Assembly (NCBI RefSeq): GCF_009363715.1
Contig: NZ_CP045404.1
Coordinates: forward strand, 1,084,001 to 1,148,000
Reading direction: 5' to 3'
Length of the DNA stretch: 64,000 bases
Source: Roseovarius sp. THAF9
GTDB taxonomy: Bacteria; Pseudomonadota; Alphaproteobacteria; Rhodobacterales; Rhodobacteraceae
The position numbers were made by a program, and so were the translations under genes. Below the pieces are notes generated by a model. The model did not search any database and was not told where the DNA came from. It saw only the letters and a program-made list of their open reading frames with translations. Of the stretch, positions 48,236-56,493 are shown piece by piece (positions within the stretch are counted from its first letter, which is position 1; each line of letters begins with the position of its first letter).

Positions 48236-49542
48236 TGATTGCCTGTGAGACGCGCGACGCAGTGCCGCTCCGGCCCCTGAGCCGGGTTCTATCGCTTGGG
48301 AAGGCGAGAGGTCCCGGATCAAGTCCGGGACGGGTGGTTCGTGTGTTTGCGGTCGGAGTGTTGGCGCTTGCGATGTTCGTGCTGCTAATCCCGGCAATCG
48401 CGTCCGGGCAGACGCGAGAGGTGCGACCGGGGGAACTGAAGCTGGAGGTCAGCGTGGAAGAGCGGCAGGCGACGCCCTTCACGCGCGAAATGGTGCTTTT
48501 GACCATCCGCGGCACCTATCGGCGCTACATCACCCGCGAAAAACTGGTGCAGCCGGAGTTGGAGGGTTTCAACTGGTCACAGCTGGGACCCGACACTTGG
48601 CGCGAGGAGCGGGTGGACGGGCGTAAGGTCAAGGTCTTTATCCGGCGCATGGCGGTTTATCCGGAGCGGCCCGGCGACCTGACCATCGGGGCGTTTCGGC
48701 ACCGGCTGACGCTGACCGACGAGGGCGACGACTGGTTCGAGCACGACGTTGCGTCCGAGCCGATCACGATCGAGGTGGATCCGGCGCCGGCGGATGGCGA
48801 GTGGTGGTTCCCGGTGCGGCAACTGGAAGTTTCGGACCAATGGTCGAACGCGCCCGACCAGCTGACGCCGGGGGAGGGTGTGTTGCGGGTGATCCGCGTC
48901 GAGGCGCTGGGCGCCACGCCCGAGATGATCCCGCCGATGCCGGAGCTGAGCTCGCCTTCGGGCATGATCTTCGCCCACCCGGAAAAGCGGCTGATCCAGC
49001 TGACGCCGGAAGGGCCGAAGACCATCGCCTTCTGGCGCTGGACGATCCGGCCGGGCAATGACGTGTCGGCGGTCGTGGAGCCGCTGGGCTTTGACTATTA
49101 CGACACCACCACGCGCGAAAAGCGGACGGTGGAGATCAACGCGCAGCGAGTGGCCTATGGCGAACGCGTGACGGAAAGCGGGGCCGGTGCCCCGGCAACG
49201 GCGCAGGCTGTGCCCGAACCCGCCGAAGCGGTGTTGCCGGGCGGCCCGGCGCTGGCCGCTGCACTGGCGGTTTTCGCGGCTGCGCTTGCGCTGGGGCTGC
49301 GTGGGCGGGCGTGGACAGGCGTGCCACGGCTCTCGGACTGGGTGCCGGGGTGGCACCCTCAGCGCCGCGCGCTGCGCTGTGCGGCGCGGGCCGGGCGGGT
49401 CGGTGAGGTGCGGAAGGCTCTGGTGGCGCTGTCAGGAGCGGGTCCGGGGGCCGAGACGTACCGCACGCGGCTGGCGGAGCTGGATCGGGCAATCTATTCC
49501 GGCGCGGCCCGGCCGGGCGATTTGATGCGGTTCGCCCGATAG
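48232..49542 (+). CDS. BatD-like protein with repeat-derived N-terminal extension
   Basis: This 436-residue protein resembles BatD: a signal peptide, a periplasmic beta-rich region starting REVRPGELKLEVSVEERQATPFTREMVLLTIRG, and one membrane span near residues 345-362 (ALAAALAVFAAALALGL) before a cytoplasmic tail. The hydrophobic part of the signal (VFAVGVLALAMFVLLIPAIASG) is preceded by an unusual ~35-residue stretch that contains the palindrome at 48311-48331 (translated as RGPGSSPGR). The ATG overlaps the previous stop and follows GAGGA, so this extension is probably made. The function in metal loading or stress tolerance is inferred from the operon. Confidence 0.8.
   Translation: MMIACETRDAVPLRPLSRVLSLGKARGPGSSPGRVVRVFAVGVLALAMFVLLIPAIASGQTREVRPGELKLEVSVEERQATPFTREMVLLTIRGTYRRYITREKLVQPELEGFNWSQLGPDTWREERVDGRKVKVFIRRMAVYPERPGDLTIGAFRHRLTLTDEGDDWFEHDVASEPITIEVDPAPADGEWWFPVRQLEVSDQWSNAPDQLTPGEGVLRVIRVEALGATPEMIPPMPELSSPSGMIFAHPEKRLIQLTPEGPKTIAFWRWTIRPGNDVSAVVEPLGFDYYDTTTREKRTVEINAQRVAYGERVTESGAGAPATAQAVPEPAEAVLPGGPALAAALAVFAAALALGLRGRAWTGVPRLSDWVPGWHPQRRALRCAARAGRVGEVRKALVALSGAGPGAETYRTRLAELDRAIYSGAARPGDLMRFAR
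48311..48331. repeat. Dispersed palindrome inside the BatD-like coding region
   Basis: GTCCCGGA and TCCGGGAC flank TCAAG, the same unit as at 34174 and 35649 but within codons for the signal-peptide N-region. Upstream CCCCTGAGCC and GAGAGG resemble the link segment CCTCTGAGCC...AGAGG seen near 54598-54619. Confidence 0.72.
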
Positions 49543-49689
49543 TTGCACATGGGCGTGCCGCGGCTTTTCCATTGTCGCGGGGAACTTGCCCTCCGGACGA
49601 TTGGCCAAGCCTTGCCGGTTCGGACAGGCCTGCGCCAAATGGTTGATCATTCTCGATTTGGTGCTAATTTCTTGCATGGGAGGATCGTC

Positions 49690-50403
49690 ATGTTGGCAGC
49701 AAGAGATGAATGCGCGGACGCGCAACCTGTGTCGTCGGTGATGATCGTGGACGACCATCCGCTGTACAGCGACGCGCTGGAAACGGCGCTGACGCTGGGA
49801 TTCCCCGAGTGCAAAATCCGCAAGGCGGGCTGCCTTGAGGCGTGTTTCGGTCTGCTGGACCAAGGGTTCTGCCCTGATCTGGTGATGTTCGACCTGAAGT
49901 TGCCGGACGTGACCGGGGTGTCGGGTTTCGAAAAATTGCGCGAACGGTTGCCCGAGGCGCGCGTGCTTGTGATCTCGTCGCTGGCGTCGAGCGAGCTGGT
50001 TCACACGCTGTTGCGGTCGGGCGCGATGGGATTTCTGCCAAAGGACGCCTCGGCCAAGACGTTGCAATTCGCGGTGTCCGAGATCACCGCCGGTCGGCGG
50101 TATATTCCTGCCGAGTACGTCAATGTCGAGGAGGCAGGCGGCGAGGACGATTTGTTCAAGACGACGCCGGAGCTGAGCATCCTGACGCCGCAGCAGGTCA
50201 ATATCCTGAAGCTGATCTGCGCGGGCAAGCCCAACAAGCAGATCGCCTACGAATTGTCGCTGGCGGAAGCCACGGTCAAGGCGCATATCACCGCGCTTTT
50301 GCGCCGTCTGGATGTGCGCAACCGGACCCAAGCGGTGGTGTTCGTGGAATCGGTAATGGCGCGTCATGCCGAACCCGAGGCGCGCGCCTTTTTGCAGCAC
50401 TAG
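49690..50403 (+). CDS. LuxR/NarL-type response regulator (ErbR/AgmR-like)
   Basis: This 237-residue regulator has a receiver domain (1-130) with the acidic pocket Asp21-Asp22, phosphoacceptor Asp68 (VMFDLKLPDVTG) and KDAS lysine, and a C-terminal LuxR helix-turn-helix (LTPQQVNILKLICAGKPNKQIAYEL, AEATVKAHI). ATG 49690 follows GGGAGGATCGTC; the longer open frame is upstream noise. It is followed by FIST and hybrid-kinase genes; a like set (ErbR, a FIST protein, ErcS') controls quinoprotein ethanol oxidation in Pseudomonas, which suggests control of an alcohol dehydrogenase here. Confidence 0.88.
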   Translation: MLAARDECADAQPVSSVMIVDDHPLYSDALETALTLGFPECKIRKAGCLEACFGLLDQGFCPDLVMFDLKLPDVTGVSGFEKLRERLPEARVLVISSLASSELVHTLLRSGAMGFLPKDASAKTLQFAVSEITAGRRYIPAEYVNVEEAGGEDDLFKTTPELSILTPQQVNILKLICAGKPNKQIAYELSLAEATVKAHITALLRRLDVRNRTQAVVFVESVMARHAEPEARAFLQH

Positions 50404-50413
50404 GCGCGGTCGC

Positions 50414-51565
50414 GTGAAGCCTGCCCCGCCTGAATTTGTCATGATCGGGGAATCCCGGGCCGCGGATCCCGCGAGCGCGGTCGCCGAGGCGGCCAAAGGG
50501 CTGGCGGGCAAAGGGCTTTGCTTCGTCTTTGCGGTTCTGCCCGACAGCCTTGATGTGCAGGAGACCAGCGCGATCCTGTCAGAGGCTTTCCAGGGCGTGC
50601 CGGTCTTCGGGTGCAGTTCGGCGGGGCAGATCACCACCGACGGGTATGACGACCAGGCGCTGTTGTTGATGGGCTTTCCGCGCAGGAACTTCCGCTGTGC
50701 CTCGATGCTATTCCGGGACCTGCACCCGGACCACGCCACGGCCTTTGCCGCGGAGGCGCAGAAACAGGCGGAGCGGTTCCGCCACACCGCCGGCTGGAAC
50801 CGGTTCGCGCTGATCGTGGCGGACGGGTTGTCCAAGCAGGAAGATCTGCTGGTCTCGACGCTCGACGCGGTTCTCGGCGACGTGCCGATTTTCGGTGGCT
50901 CGGCGGGCGACGGGCTGAAGTTCGAGCGGACCTTCGTGCTGCATGACGGTGAGACGCATTCCAATGCCGCGATGCTGCTGCTGATCGAGACCGACCTGCA
51001 GTTTCAGGGCGTGGCCTTTGATCATTTTCAGCCCGAGGGGGCGCAGATCGTCATCACCTCGGCCGATCCCGAGGACAGGCTGGTCTACGAGATCAACGGG
51101 GCGCCGGCGGCGGAGGAATACGCGCGGCTGGTCGGCTGCCCGCCCGAGGCGCTGAGCCCGGAGGTGTTCGCGGAAAACCCGATGATGCTGCGCCACAACC
51201 TGACGCATTACGCCCGTGCGATCAGCGACGCCAAGCCGGGCGGCGCGCTGTCGTTGCTGGCGGCCATCGACGACGGGTTGATCCTGACGCTGGGCAAGGC
51301 GCAAGGCAGCCTGGATGCGCTGCACGCGGGCCTGTCGACGCGGGATGCGGCGGGGCGCGAGCCGGATTTCATCCTTGGATTCGACTGTTTCCTGCGGCGG
51401 CTGGAATTCGAGCACAAGCAGTTGACGCAGGAGGTGTCGGACATCCTTCGCACCCACCGTGTGATCGGGTTCAACACCTATGGCGAGCAGAAATCCGGCC
51501 TGCACATGAACCAGACCTTCGTGGGCGTGGCGTTCTTCAAACCCGAAGCGCGGGTGCTGAACTGA
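50414..51565 (+). CDS. FIST-domain sensory protein
   Basis: This ~383-residue protein with FIST_N (about 25-210) and FIST_C (about 215-360) domains shows FVFAVLPDSLDVQETSAIL, VFGCSSAGQITTDG and VPIFGGSAGDGL, then GALSLLAAIDDGLILTLGKA. FIST domains are thought to bind small ligands, perhaps amino acids, and signal to kinases. The start is uncertain: GTG 50414 has a weak ribosome site, and an ATG at 50441 is possible. It lies between the response regulator and the hybrid kinase and overlaps the kinase start by one base. Confidence 0.87.
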   Translation: MKPAPPEFVMIGESRAADPASAVAEAAKGLAGKGLCFVFAVLPDSLDVQETSAILSEAFQGVPVFGCSSAGQITTDGYDDQALLLMGFPRRNFRCASMLFRDLHPDHATAFAAEAQKQAERFRHTAGWNRFALIVADGLSKQEDLLVSTLDAVLGDVPIFGGSAGDGLKFERTFVLHDGETHSNAAMLLLIETDLQFQGVAFDHFQPEGAQIVITSADPEDRLVYEINGAPAAEEYARLVGCPPEALSPEVFAENPMMLRHNLTHYARAISDAKPGGALSLLAAIDDGLILTLGKAQGSLDALHAGLSTRDAAGREPDFILGFDCFLRRLEFEHKQLTQEVSDILRTHRVIGFNTYGEQKSGLHMNQTFVGVAFFKPEARVLN

Positions 51566-53859
51566 TGCTGGTGAACCCCGACGAACCGCTGGATGTGCAG
51601 GTCGAGCGCCAGGCGCGGATCATCGACGCGCTGATGCGGCGCGCGAACCGGCAGGACGATGTGCGCCCCTCGGCGTTTCGCGCGTTCCAGTCGGCCATCG
51701 AATTGCAGGAGAAGATGCAGGCGCAGGGCCGTGATCTGGCGCGCGCGGTGTCGGAACTGGAGACGGTGCGCGGCGAGCAGGAGCGGATGCGCAAGAGCTT
51801 GGTGGCGGCGCTGTCCTCGATGGAAGGCGGCTTTGCGCTCTTTATCGACGGCAAGCTGGAGCTATGCAATCACCTGTTTTTGCAGCTTTTCCCCGATATC
51901 TCGAACAAGATCGACACCGGGCTGTCGATCGGGCGGTTCTTTGCGCGGCTGGTGTCGAGTAAGTTCTTCCGCTCGGCCGACCGCAACCTCGCCACGCTGC
52001 CCGCCACGCTGGAGAAGCGGCGCGACGAGGGGGTGATTACCTCGGTCATGATCGAGATGGCTGACGACCGCTGGTTCCAGCTGAGCGCGCAGCACACGTC
52101 CGGCGACAACGTCGTGCTGCTGTTGACCGAGATCACCGATTTCGTGCGGCGCAACCGGTCGGAAAAGGAAAGCCTGATCGACCGGCAGGAGGATTACCTG
52201 AAGGCGGTGTTCCAGACGCTGACCTCGGGCGTGTGCACGTTTACGTCCCGGGGGCGCGTGCTGATGCACAACGCGCAGTTCCGCGAGCTGTTGAACGTGC
52301 CGGCATCCTATGTTGCGGAAGGTGAGCCGGTGACGGCGCTGGTGGATTATCTGTTCGACACCGGCCTGACCGTGGAAGGCGGCGATACGAGCATCGAGGG
52401 AATGTATCGCAAGCTGGTCAAGCAGGGTGCCTTTCGGCAGCGCGTGCGGTTGGGCCCGATGCGGGTGCTGGAACTGCACATGCACGAGATGCCCGACAGC
52501 GGGTACCTGGTGGAGGTCGAGGACGTCACGCTGGAGGCGCAGGCGACCGAGACGCTGGAACGCCGGGTGATGGAACGCACCGCCGAGCTGACCCGGGCCA
52601 ACGAGAAGCTGACCGAGGAATACGAGAAGAAGGCGCGCGTCGAGGAAGCGTTGCGCGATGCCAAGGACAAGGCGGAGAAGGCGGTGTCGTCGAAGACGCG
52701 CTTTCTGGCCGCCGCCTCGCACGACCTGTTGCAGCCGATCAATGCCGCGAAGCTGTTGATCTCGACCCTGTTGGAGACGTCGCGGGATACCGACATGCAC
52801 GGGCTGGTCGAGCGGTTGGAAGGGTCGTTCCGGTCGACCGAGCAACTGCTGCACCTGCTTTTGGACATCTCGCGGTTGGAAAGTGCCGCGCCCGACACGG
52901 TGTCGCCGCTGGTGGTGAACCTGACGGCGATGATGAACAGTATCCATGCCGACCAGAGCCTGGTGGCCGAGCAAAAGAACGTGCGGCTGAAGATGGTGCC
53001 CTGTTCGGTGCTGGTGCGGTCCGACCCGGTGTACCTGTTGCGGTCGATCCAGAACCTGGTGGTGAACGCGATCCAGTATACCCAGCCCGGGGGGCGCGTG
53101 CTGGTCGGGTGCCGCCGCCGCAAGGGGCGCGTGGTGCTGGAGGTGTGGGACACCGGCATCGGCATTCCGAAACGCGACCAGCAGCGGGTGTTCGAGGAAT
53201 TCGCCCGTGCGGATGGCGAGAAGCTGGCCGCCGGTGTGGGGCTGGGCCTGTCGGTCGTGGAGCGGGCCTGTCGCCTGCTGGGGCACAAGCTGTCGGTGAA
53301 ATCGAAGCCCGGCGTGGGGTCGGTCTTTCGGATCGAGCTGGAGACGGTCGCGGATGCGCCGGCGGTCAATGAGCCGCTGAGCCTTGCATCCAATGCCGAT
53401 GACCTGCTGGAAAACCAGATCGTGCTGCTGATCGAGAACGATGAGGATGTGCTGTTTGGCACCACCAAGCGGTTGGAGCAATGGGGGGCCGACGTGCTGG
53501 CCTGCCGGTCGATCGACGAGGCGGTGACCTGTGTCGAGGATATGGGCATGGCGCCCGATATCATCCTGGCGGATTACACGCTGGATAATGACGAGACCGG
53601 GGTGGATGCCATTGCGAAGGTACGCAAGCTGACCGCGACGCACGTGCCGGCGATCCTGATCACCGCCGATCGCAGCCCGAGAGTGAGGGCGGCAGGGCTG
53701 ACCTATGACATCTCGGTGATCTACAAGCCGGTGAAGCTGAACCGGCTGCGCCCGCTGATGGCGTGGAAGATCGGTCAGCAAGGCGATGCCGAGGCGCGGG
53801 GTGATACGAAAGTGGCCGGTGACAGCGCCGCCGGAGCCTTTAGTGTCTGGTCCGAATAG
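51565..53859 (+). CDS. Hybrid sensor histidine kinase (NahK/ErcS'-like)
   Basis: This 764-residue soluble kinase has an N-terminal coiled region (about 40-80), two PAS-like domains (about 80-190 and 210-325), a coiled coil (330-375), HisKA with His386 (FLAAASHDLLQPINAAKLL), HATPase_c with the N-box NLVVNAIQYT (497-506), DTGIGIP and GLGLSVV, and a C-terminal receiver with Asp670 (ILADYTLDNDETG). There is no membrane segment. It probably phosphorylates the LuxR regulator two genes upstream, with the FIST protein as input. The HDLLQP box is typical of the NahK/ErcS' group. Confidence 0.9.
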   Translation: MLVNPDEPLDVQVERQARIIDALMRRANRQDDVRPSAFRAFQSAIELQEKMQAQGRDLARAVSELETVRGEQERMRKSLVAALSSMEGGFALFIDGKLELCNHLFLQLFPDISNKIDTGLSIGRFFARLVSSKFFRSADRNLATLPATLEKRRDEGVITSVMIEMADDRWFQLSAQHTSGDNVVLLLTEITDFVRRNRSEKESLIDRQEDYLKAVFQTLTSGVCTFTSRGRVLMHNAQFRELLNVPASYVAEGEPVTALVDYLFDTGLTVEGGDTSIEGMYRKLVKQGAFRQRVRLGPMRVLELHMHEMPDSGYLVEVEDVTLEAQATETLERRVMERTAELTRANEKLTEEYEKKARVEEALRDAKDKAEKAVSSKTRFLAAASHDLLQPINAAKLLISTLLETSRDTDMHGLVERLEGSFRSTEQLLHLLLDISRLESAAPDTVSPLVVNLTAMMNSIHADQSLVAEQKNVRLKMVPCSVLVRSDPVYLLRSIQNLVVNAIQYTQPGGRVLVGCRRRKGRVVLEVWDTGIGIPKRDQQRVFEEFARADGEKLAAGVGLGLSVVERACRLLGHKLSVKSKPGVGSVFRIELETVADAPAVNEPLSLASNADDLLENQIVLLIENDEDVLFGTTKRLEQWGADVLACRSIDEAVTCVEDMGMAPDIILADYTLDNDETGVDAIAKVRKLTATHVPAILITADRSPRVRAAGLTYDISVIYKPVKLNRLRPLMAWKIGQQGDAEARGDTKVAGDSAAGAFSVWSE

Positions 53860-53873
53860 GGAGGAGATTGAGC

Positions 53874-54548
53874 ATGATGACGCGTCTGACAAGCGCCCTG
53901 ATCGGGGTTGCCCTGAGCTGTGCCACGGCTGTGGCCGCCCCGCTGAACGGGCAGGAAACCTATGACCTGTTGTTCAAAAACGGCACGCTGGACGATGTGT
54001 CGCGCGACATGTCCTTGGTCTACGAGCGCGAGGTCAGCAACGCGCTGGCCCCCGATGCCGCGGAGCGTGACAGCGGCAAGGTGGCGCTGACCGTGGGCGA
54101 GGGCGAGAGCCCGATGGCGGTGCTGGAACTGCGGCAGGGCGAGAAGTACCGCAAGCTGGGGCAGTTCCCCGCGAGCGTGGGCAACCCGATGATCATGTTC
54201 TTCTACGAGTCCACCGTGCGCGACATGGCCGAAAGTGCCGGCGGCAGCAAGTTCTACATCCGCAACCGGGTGAAGGAGGCGCTGGTGCAGCCCAACGAGG
54301 TGACGATGGGCGAGGCCAAGTATGACGGCGAGATGGTCGAGACGCAGACCGTGACAATGCAGCCCTTTGCCGAGGATCCGAACCGCGCGCAGATGCGCGG
54401 CTTCGGTGACCTGACGCTGACGGTCACGATGTCCGAGGACGTGCCGGGCTGGTATCTGAACCTTCTGGCTGAGGCGCCGGGGCCGGAGGGGGGCGACGGC
54501 TACCGCTCGGAAGTGACTTTTGAGACGCTGGAGGAGGCGACGCAATGA
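53874..54548 (+). CDS. Exported protein of unknown function in the PQQ region
   Basis: This 224-residue protein has a clear signal peptide (MMTRLTSALIGVALSCATAVAA, cleavage near 22). The mature protein is acidic and soluble, with no cysteine. No domain was recognised; the conserved-looking blocks are LNGQETYDLLFKNGTLDDVSRDM and QFPASVGNPMIMFFYESTVRDM. ATG 53874 follows GGGAGGAG. It starts 14 bases after the hybrid kinase and overlaps the next exported protein by four bases. Co-location suggests a periplasmic role in alcohol oxidation. Confidence 0.7.
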   Translation: MMTRLTSALIGVALSCATAVAAPLNGQETYDLLFKNGTLDDVSRDMSLVYEREVSNALAPDAAERDSGKVALTVGEGESPMAVLELRQGEKYRKLGQFPASVGNPMIMFFYESTVRDMAESAGGSKFYIRNRVKEALVQPNEVTMGEAKYDGEMVETQTVTMQPFAEDPNRAQMRGFGDLTLTVTMSEDVPGWYLNLLAEAPGPEGGDGYRSEVTFETLEEATQ

Positions 54549-54991
54549 AAACGCGGGCGACAGACGAAAGCGCAACCCGCCCCGGGCTTGCCACGGGACC
54601 TCTGAGCCAAGAGAAGAGGCCCCGGCTCGGAGGCCGGGGCGGCGTGGGGCGTGCGCTGGTTGCGATGATGATCGCGGCGCCGGGGCTGGCATTTGGCCAG
54701 ACCGCGGCGGAACGGCTGAACGATTTCCCCACGGCGGCGCGGGCGGATTACGTGTTCGCCTGCATGTCCACCAACGGCACGACGCGCGAGATGCTGCAGA
54801 AATGCTCGTGCTCGGTGGACGAGGTGGCGCAGATCCTGTCCTACGAGGAATATCTGGAGGCCGAGACGGTGTTGTCGATGCGCCGGGTGGGCGGCGAGCG
54901 CATGGCGGTCTTCAATAGCTCAGCCGCCGCGGCGAACCTTGTGGCGGAGCTGCGACGGGCACAGGCCGAGGCCGAGATCGTCTGCTTCTGA
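54545..54991 (+). CDS. Small exported cysteine protein with repeat-derived N-terminal extension
   Basis: This 148-residue protein has a signal peptide core (GRALVAMMIAAPGLAFGQ) after an unusual Arg/Gly-rich stretch of about 36 residues that covers the palindrome at 54619-54640. The mature part has cysteines in YVFACMSTNG, QKCSCSVDEV and the C-terminal VCF, and no heme motif. Its start overlaps the preceding stop as ATGA, with GGAGGAGG upstream, so the extension is likely translated. Its function is unknown; it may be a periplasmic partner of the quinoprotein system. Confidence 0.68.
   Translation: MKTRATDESATRPGLATGPLSQEKRPRLGGRGGVGRALVAMMIAAPGLAFGQTAAERLNDFPTAARADYVFACMSTNGTTREMLQKCSCSVDEVAQILSYEEYLEAETVLSMRRVGGERMAVFNSSAAAANLVAELRRAQAEAEIVCF
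54619..54640. repeat. Repeat palindrome inside the exported cysteine protein gene
   Basis: GCCCCGGC and GCCGGGGC form an 8-base stem around TCGGAG. Just upstream are CCCCGGGCTTGCCACGGGA and CCTCTGAGCC, so the whole 54578-54640 stretch looks like a composite REP-type element read as codons for the signal-peptide N-region. Confidence 0.65.
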
Positions 54992-55002
54992 GGCGGACTG
55001 AA

Positions 55003-55045
55003 GCGTTCCGCCTTTAAGCCGAAGCGTGAGGTAAAGGTGGAACGC
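55003..55045. terminator. Hairpin between converging operons
   Basis: GCGTTCCGCCTTTA and TAAAGGTGGAACGC pair over 14 bases (one G-T) with a 15-base loop. It lies 11 bases after the last plus-strand stop and about 65 bases beyond the pqqE stop, and it probably blocks read-through in both directions. Confidence 0.7.
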
Positions 55046-55111
55046 GTGCAATGATTTGGCGGAGCACTGCGTTTCGCGAAAATTTGCGATGCACGTTTTT
55101 CGCCAAACGCT

Positions 55112-56221
55112 TTAGCTGGTCGGTTCGACCTCTTTCTTGCCGGGCATGGTGCGGTAGACCAGCGGCGCGTCGGTGTTGGACGCGTGGGTGTCCGCCTGTG
55201 CCTGCAGCGCCCCGTGATGCGGCGACTTGATGCAGACCGGGTCGGTTGCGGCGGGGTCGCCGACGATGGCCATGGCCTGGCACCGGCAGCCGCCGAAATC
55301 CACCAGCTTGCGGTCGCAGGATTTGCAGGGTTCCTGCATCCAGTCGGTGCCGCGATAGGCGTTGAAGGCGCTGCTTTGGTACCAGATCTCGTCCAGCGGC
55401 TTGTCGCGGACCGTCTCGAATTCCAGATGCGGGATGGACTGCGCCGCGTGGCAGGGCAGGACCTGCCCGTCGGGGGCGACGTTGAGACCCGTCGAGCCCC
55501 AGCCGCCCATGCAACGCTTGGGGTAGTCGTCGTGATAATCCGCCGACACGTAGTCGATCACCAGCTTGCCTTTGAGAGCGGCGCGGGATTCGGCCACGAT
55601 GCGCGTGGCCTCGCGCGCCTGTTCTTTCGTGGGCATGAGGGTGTCGAGGTTCTTGAGGGCCCAGCCGTGGAATTGCACGGTGGCCACCTCGATGCGGCGG
55701 GCGCCCATCTCCTGCGCCATCTCGATGGCGCGGGGCAACTGGTGCAGGTTGCGCCGGTGCAGGACGGCGTTGAGCGTCAGTGGAAAGCCGATCTGGCCGA
55801 TCCATTCGGCCACCTGCATCTTGCGCTTGTAGCCGCCATTATAACCGCCGATCTCGTCGGCCATTTCGGGCGTGGTGCCTTGCAGGGACAGCTGGATATG
55901 GTCAAGGCCGGCGTCGTCCAGTTCCTTCAGCCGACGCTCGGTCAGGCCGATGCCGGAGGTGATGAGATTGGTATAGAGCCCGGCGTCGCGCGCGGCCTGC
56001 ACGAGCGGCACCAAGTCTCGGCGGGAGGCGGGCTCGCCGCCCGAGAGGTGCAGTTGCAGCACGCCGAGCCTTGCCGCCTCGTCGAAGACGCGGACCCAAG
56101 TTTCGGTATCAAGCTCGCTGTCCTGCCGGGCTAGTTCCACGGGGTTGGAACAATAGGGGCAGGAGAGCGGACAGCGGTGCGTCAGCTCGGCGAGCATGGC
56201 GATGGGGGCGGGTATTTTCAT
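55112..56221 (-). CDS. pqqE: PqqA peptide cyclase (radical SAM), PQQ biosynthesis
   Basis: PqqE links the conserved Glu and Tyr side chains of PqqA, the first step of pyrroloquinoline quinone synthesis. The 369-residue protein has the radical SAM motif CPLSCPYC (Cys17, Cys21, Cys24), the HLSGGEPASRRDL segment and a C-terminal SPASM region with auxiliary-cluster cysteines (CMGGWG, VLPCHAAQ, EPCKSCDRK, GGCRCQA). Its start overlaps the pqqD stop as ATGA. It is the last gene of pqqABCDE. Confidence 0.97.
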   Translation of the reverse strand: MKIPAPIAMLAELTHRCPLSCPYCSNPVELARQDSELDTETWVRVFDEAARLGVLQLHLSGGEPASRRDLVPLVQAARDAGLYTNLITSGIGLTERRLKELDDAGLDHIQLSLQGTTPEMADEIGGYNGGYKRKMQVAEWIGQIGFPLTLNAVLHRRNLHQLPRAIEMAQEMGARRIEVATVQFHGWALKNLDTLMPTKEQAREATRIVAESRAALKGKLVIDYVSADYHDDYPKRCMGGWGSTGLNVAPDGQVLPCHAAQSIPHLEFETVRDKPLDEIWYQSSAFNAYRGTDWMQEPCKSCDRKLVDFGGCRCQAMAIVGDPAATDPVCIKSPHHGALQAQADTHASNTDAPLVYRTMPGKKEVEPTS

Positions 56222-56493
56222 TGCGCTACGTCCAGAAATCTGCGGTCGCGCAGGGCCGTGAGGAAGCCGTTGCTGTCCTCGGTGATCTGCTCGACCGGGG
56301 CATTGTACTTCTCCGACAGGACCTGCGTGATCTCGCCAAAGCTGCGCTGCCCGTCGACCTCGGTCAGGATGGCGTGGCCGATCTGATCAAGGGTGATAGC
56401 GCGTTCGGGCGCGAGCAGCACCCACGTATCGCGCACCTTGTCGAAATGCAGGCGCACGCCGCGGGGCAGGGAGGGAATGTCGGTGGCGATCAT
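56218..56493 (-). CDS. pqqD: PQQ biosynthesis peptide chaperone PqqD
   Basis: PqqD binds the PqqA peptide and presents it to PqqE. The 91-residue protein matches the family in size and shows GVRLHFDKVRDTWVLLAPERAITLD and the winged-helix part IGHAILTEVDGQRSFGEITQVL. It overlaps pqqC by one base (TGATG) and pqqE by four. The PQQ peptide chaperone fold has no catalytic residues. Confidence 0.94.
   Translation of the reverse strand: MIATDIPSLPRGVRLHFDKVRDTWVLLAPERAITLDQIGHAILTEVDGQRSFGEITQVLSEKYNAPVEQITEDSNGFLTALRDRRFLDVAQ

Noticed and set aside
51862..53892. 676-codon minus-strand open frame opposite the hybrid kinase
   Set aside because: It is a mirror of the kinase gene with shadow-type composition. 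The plus-strand protein has all kinase motifs.
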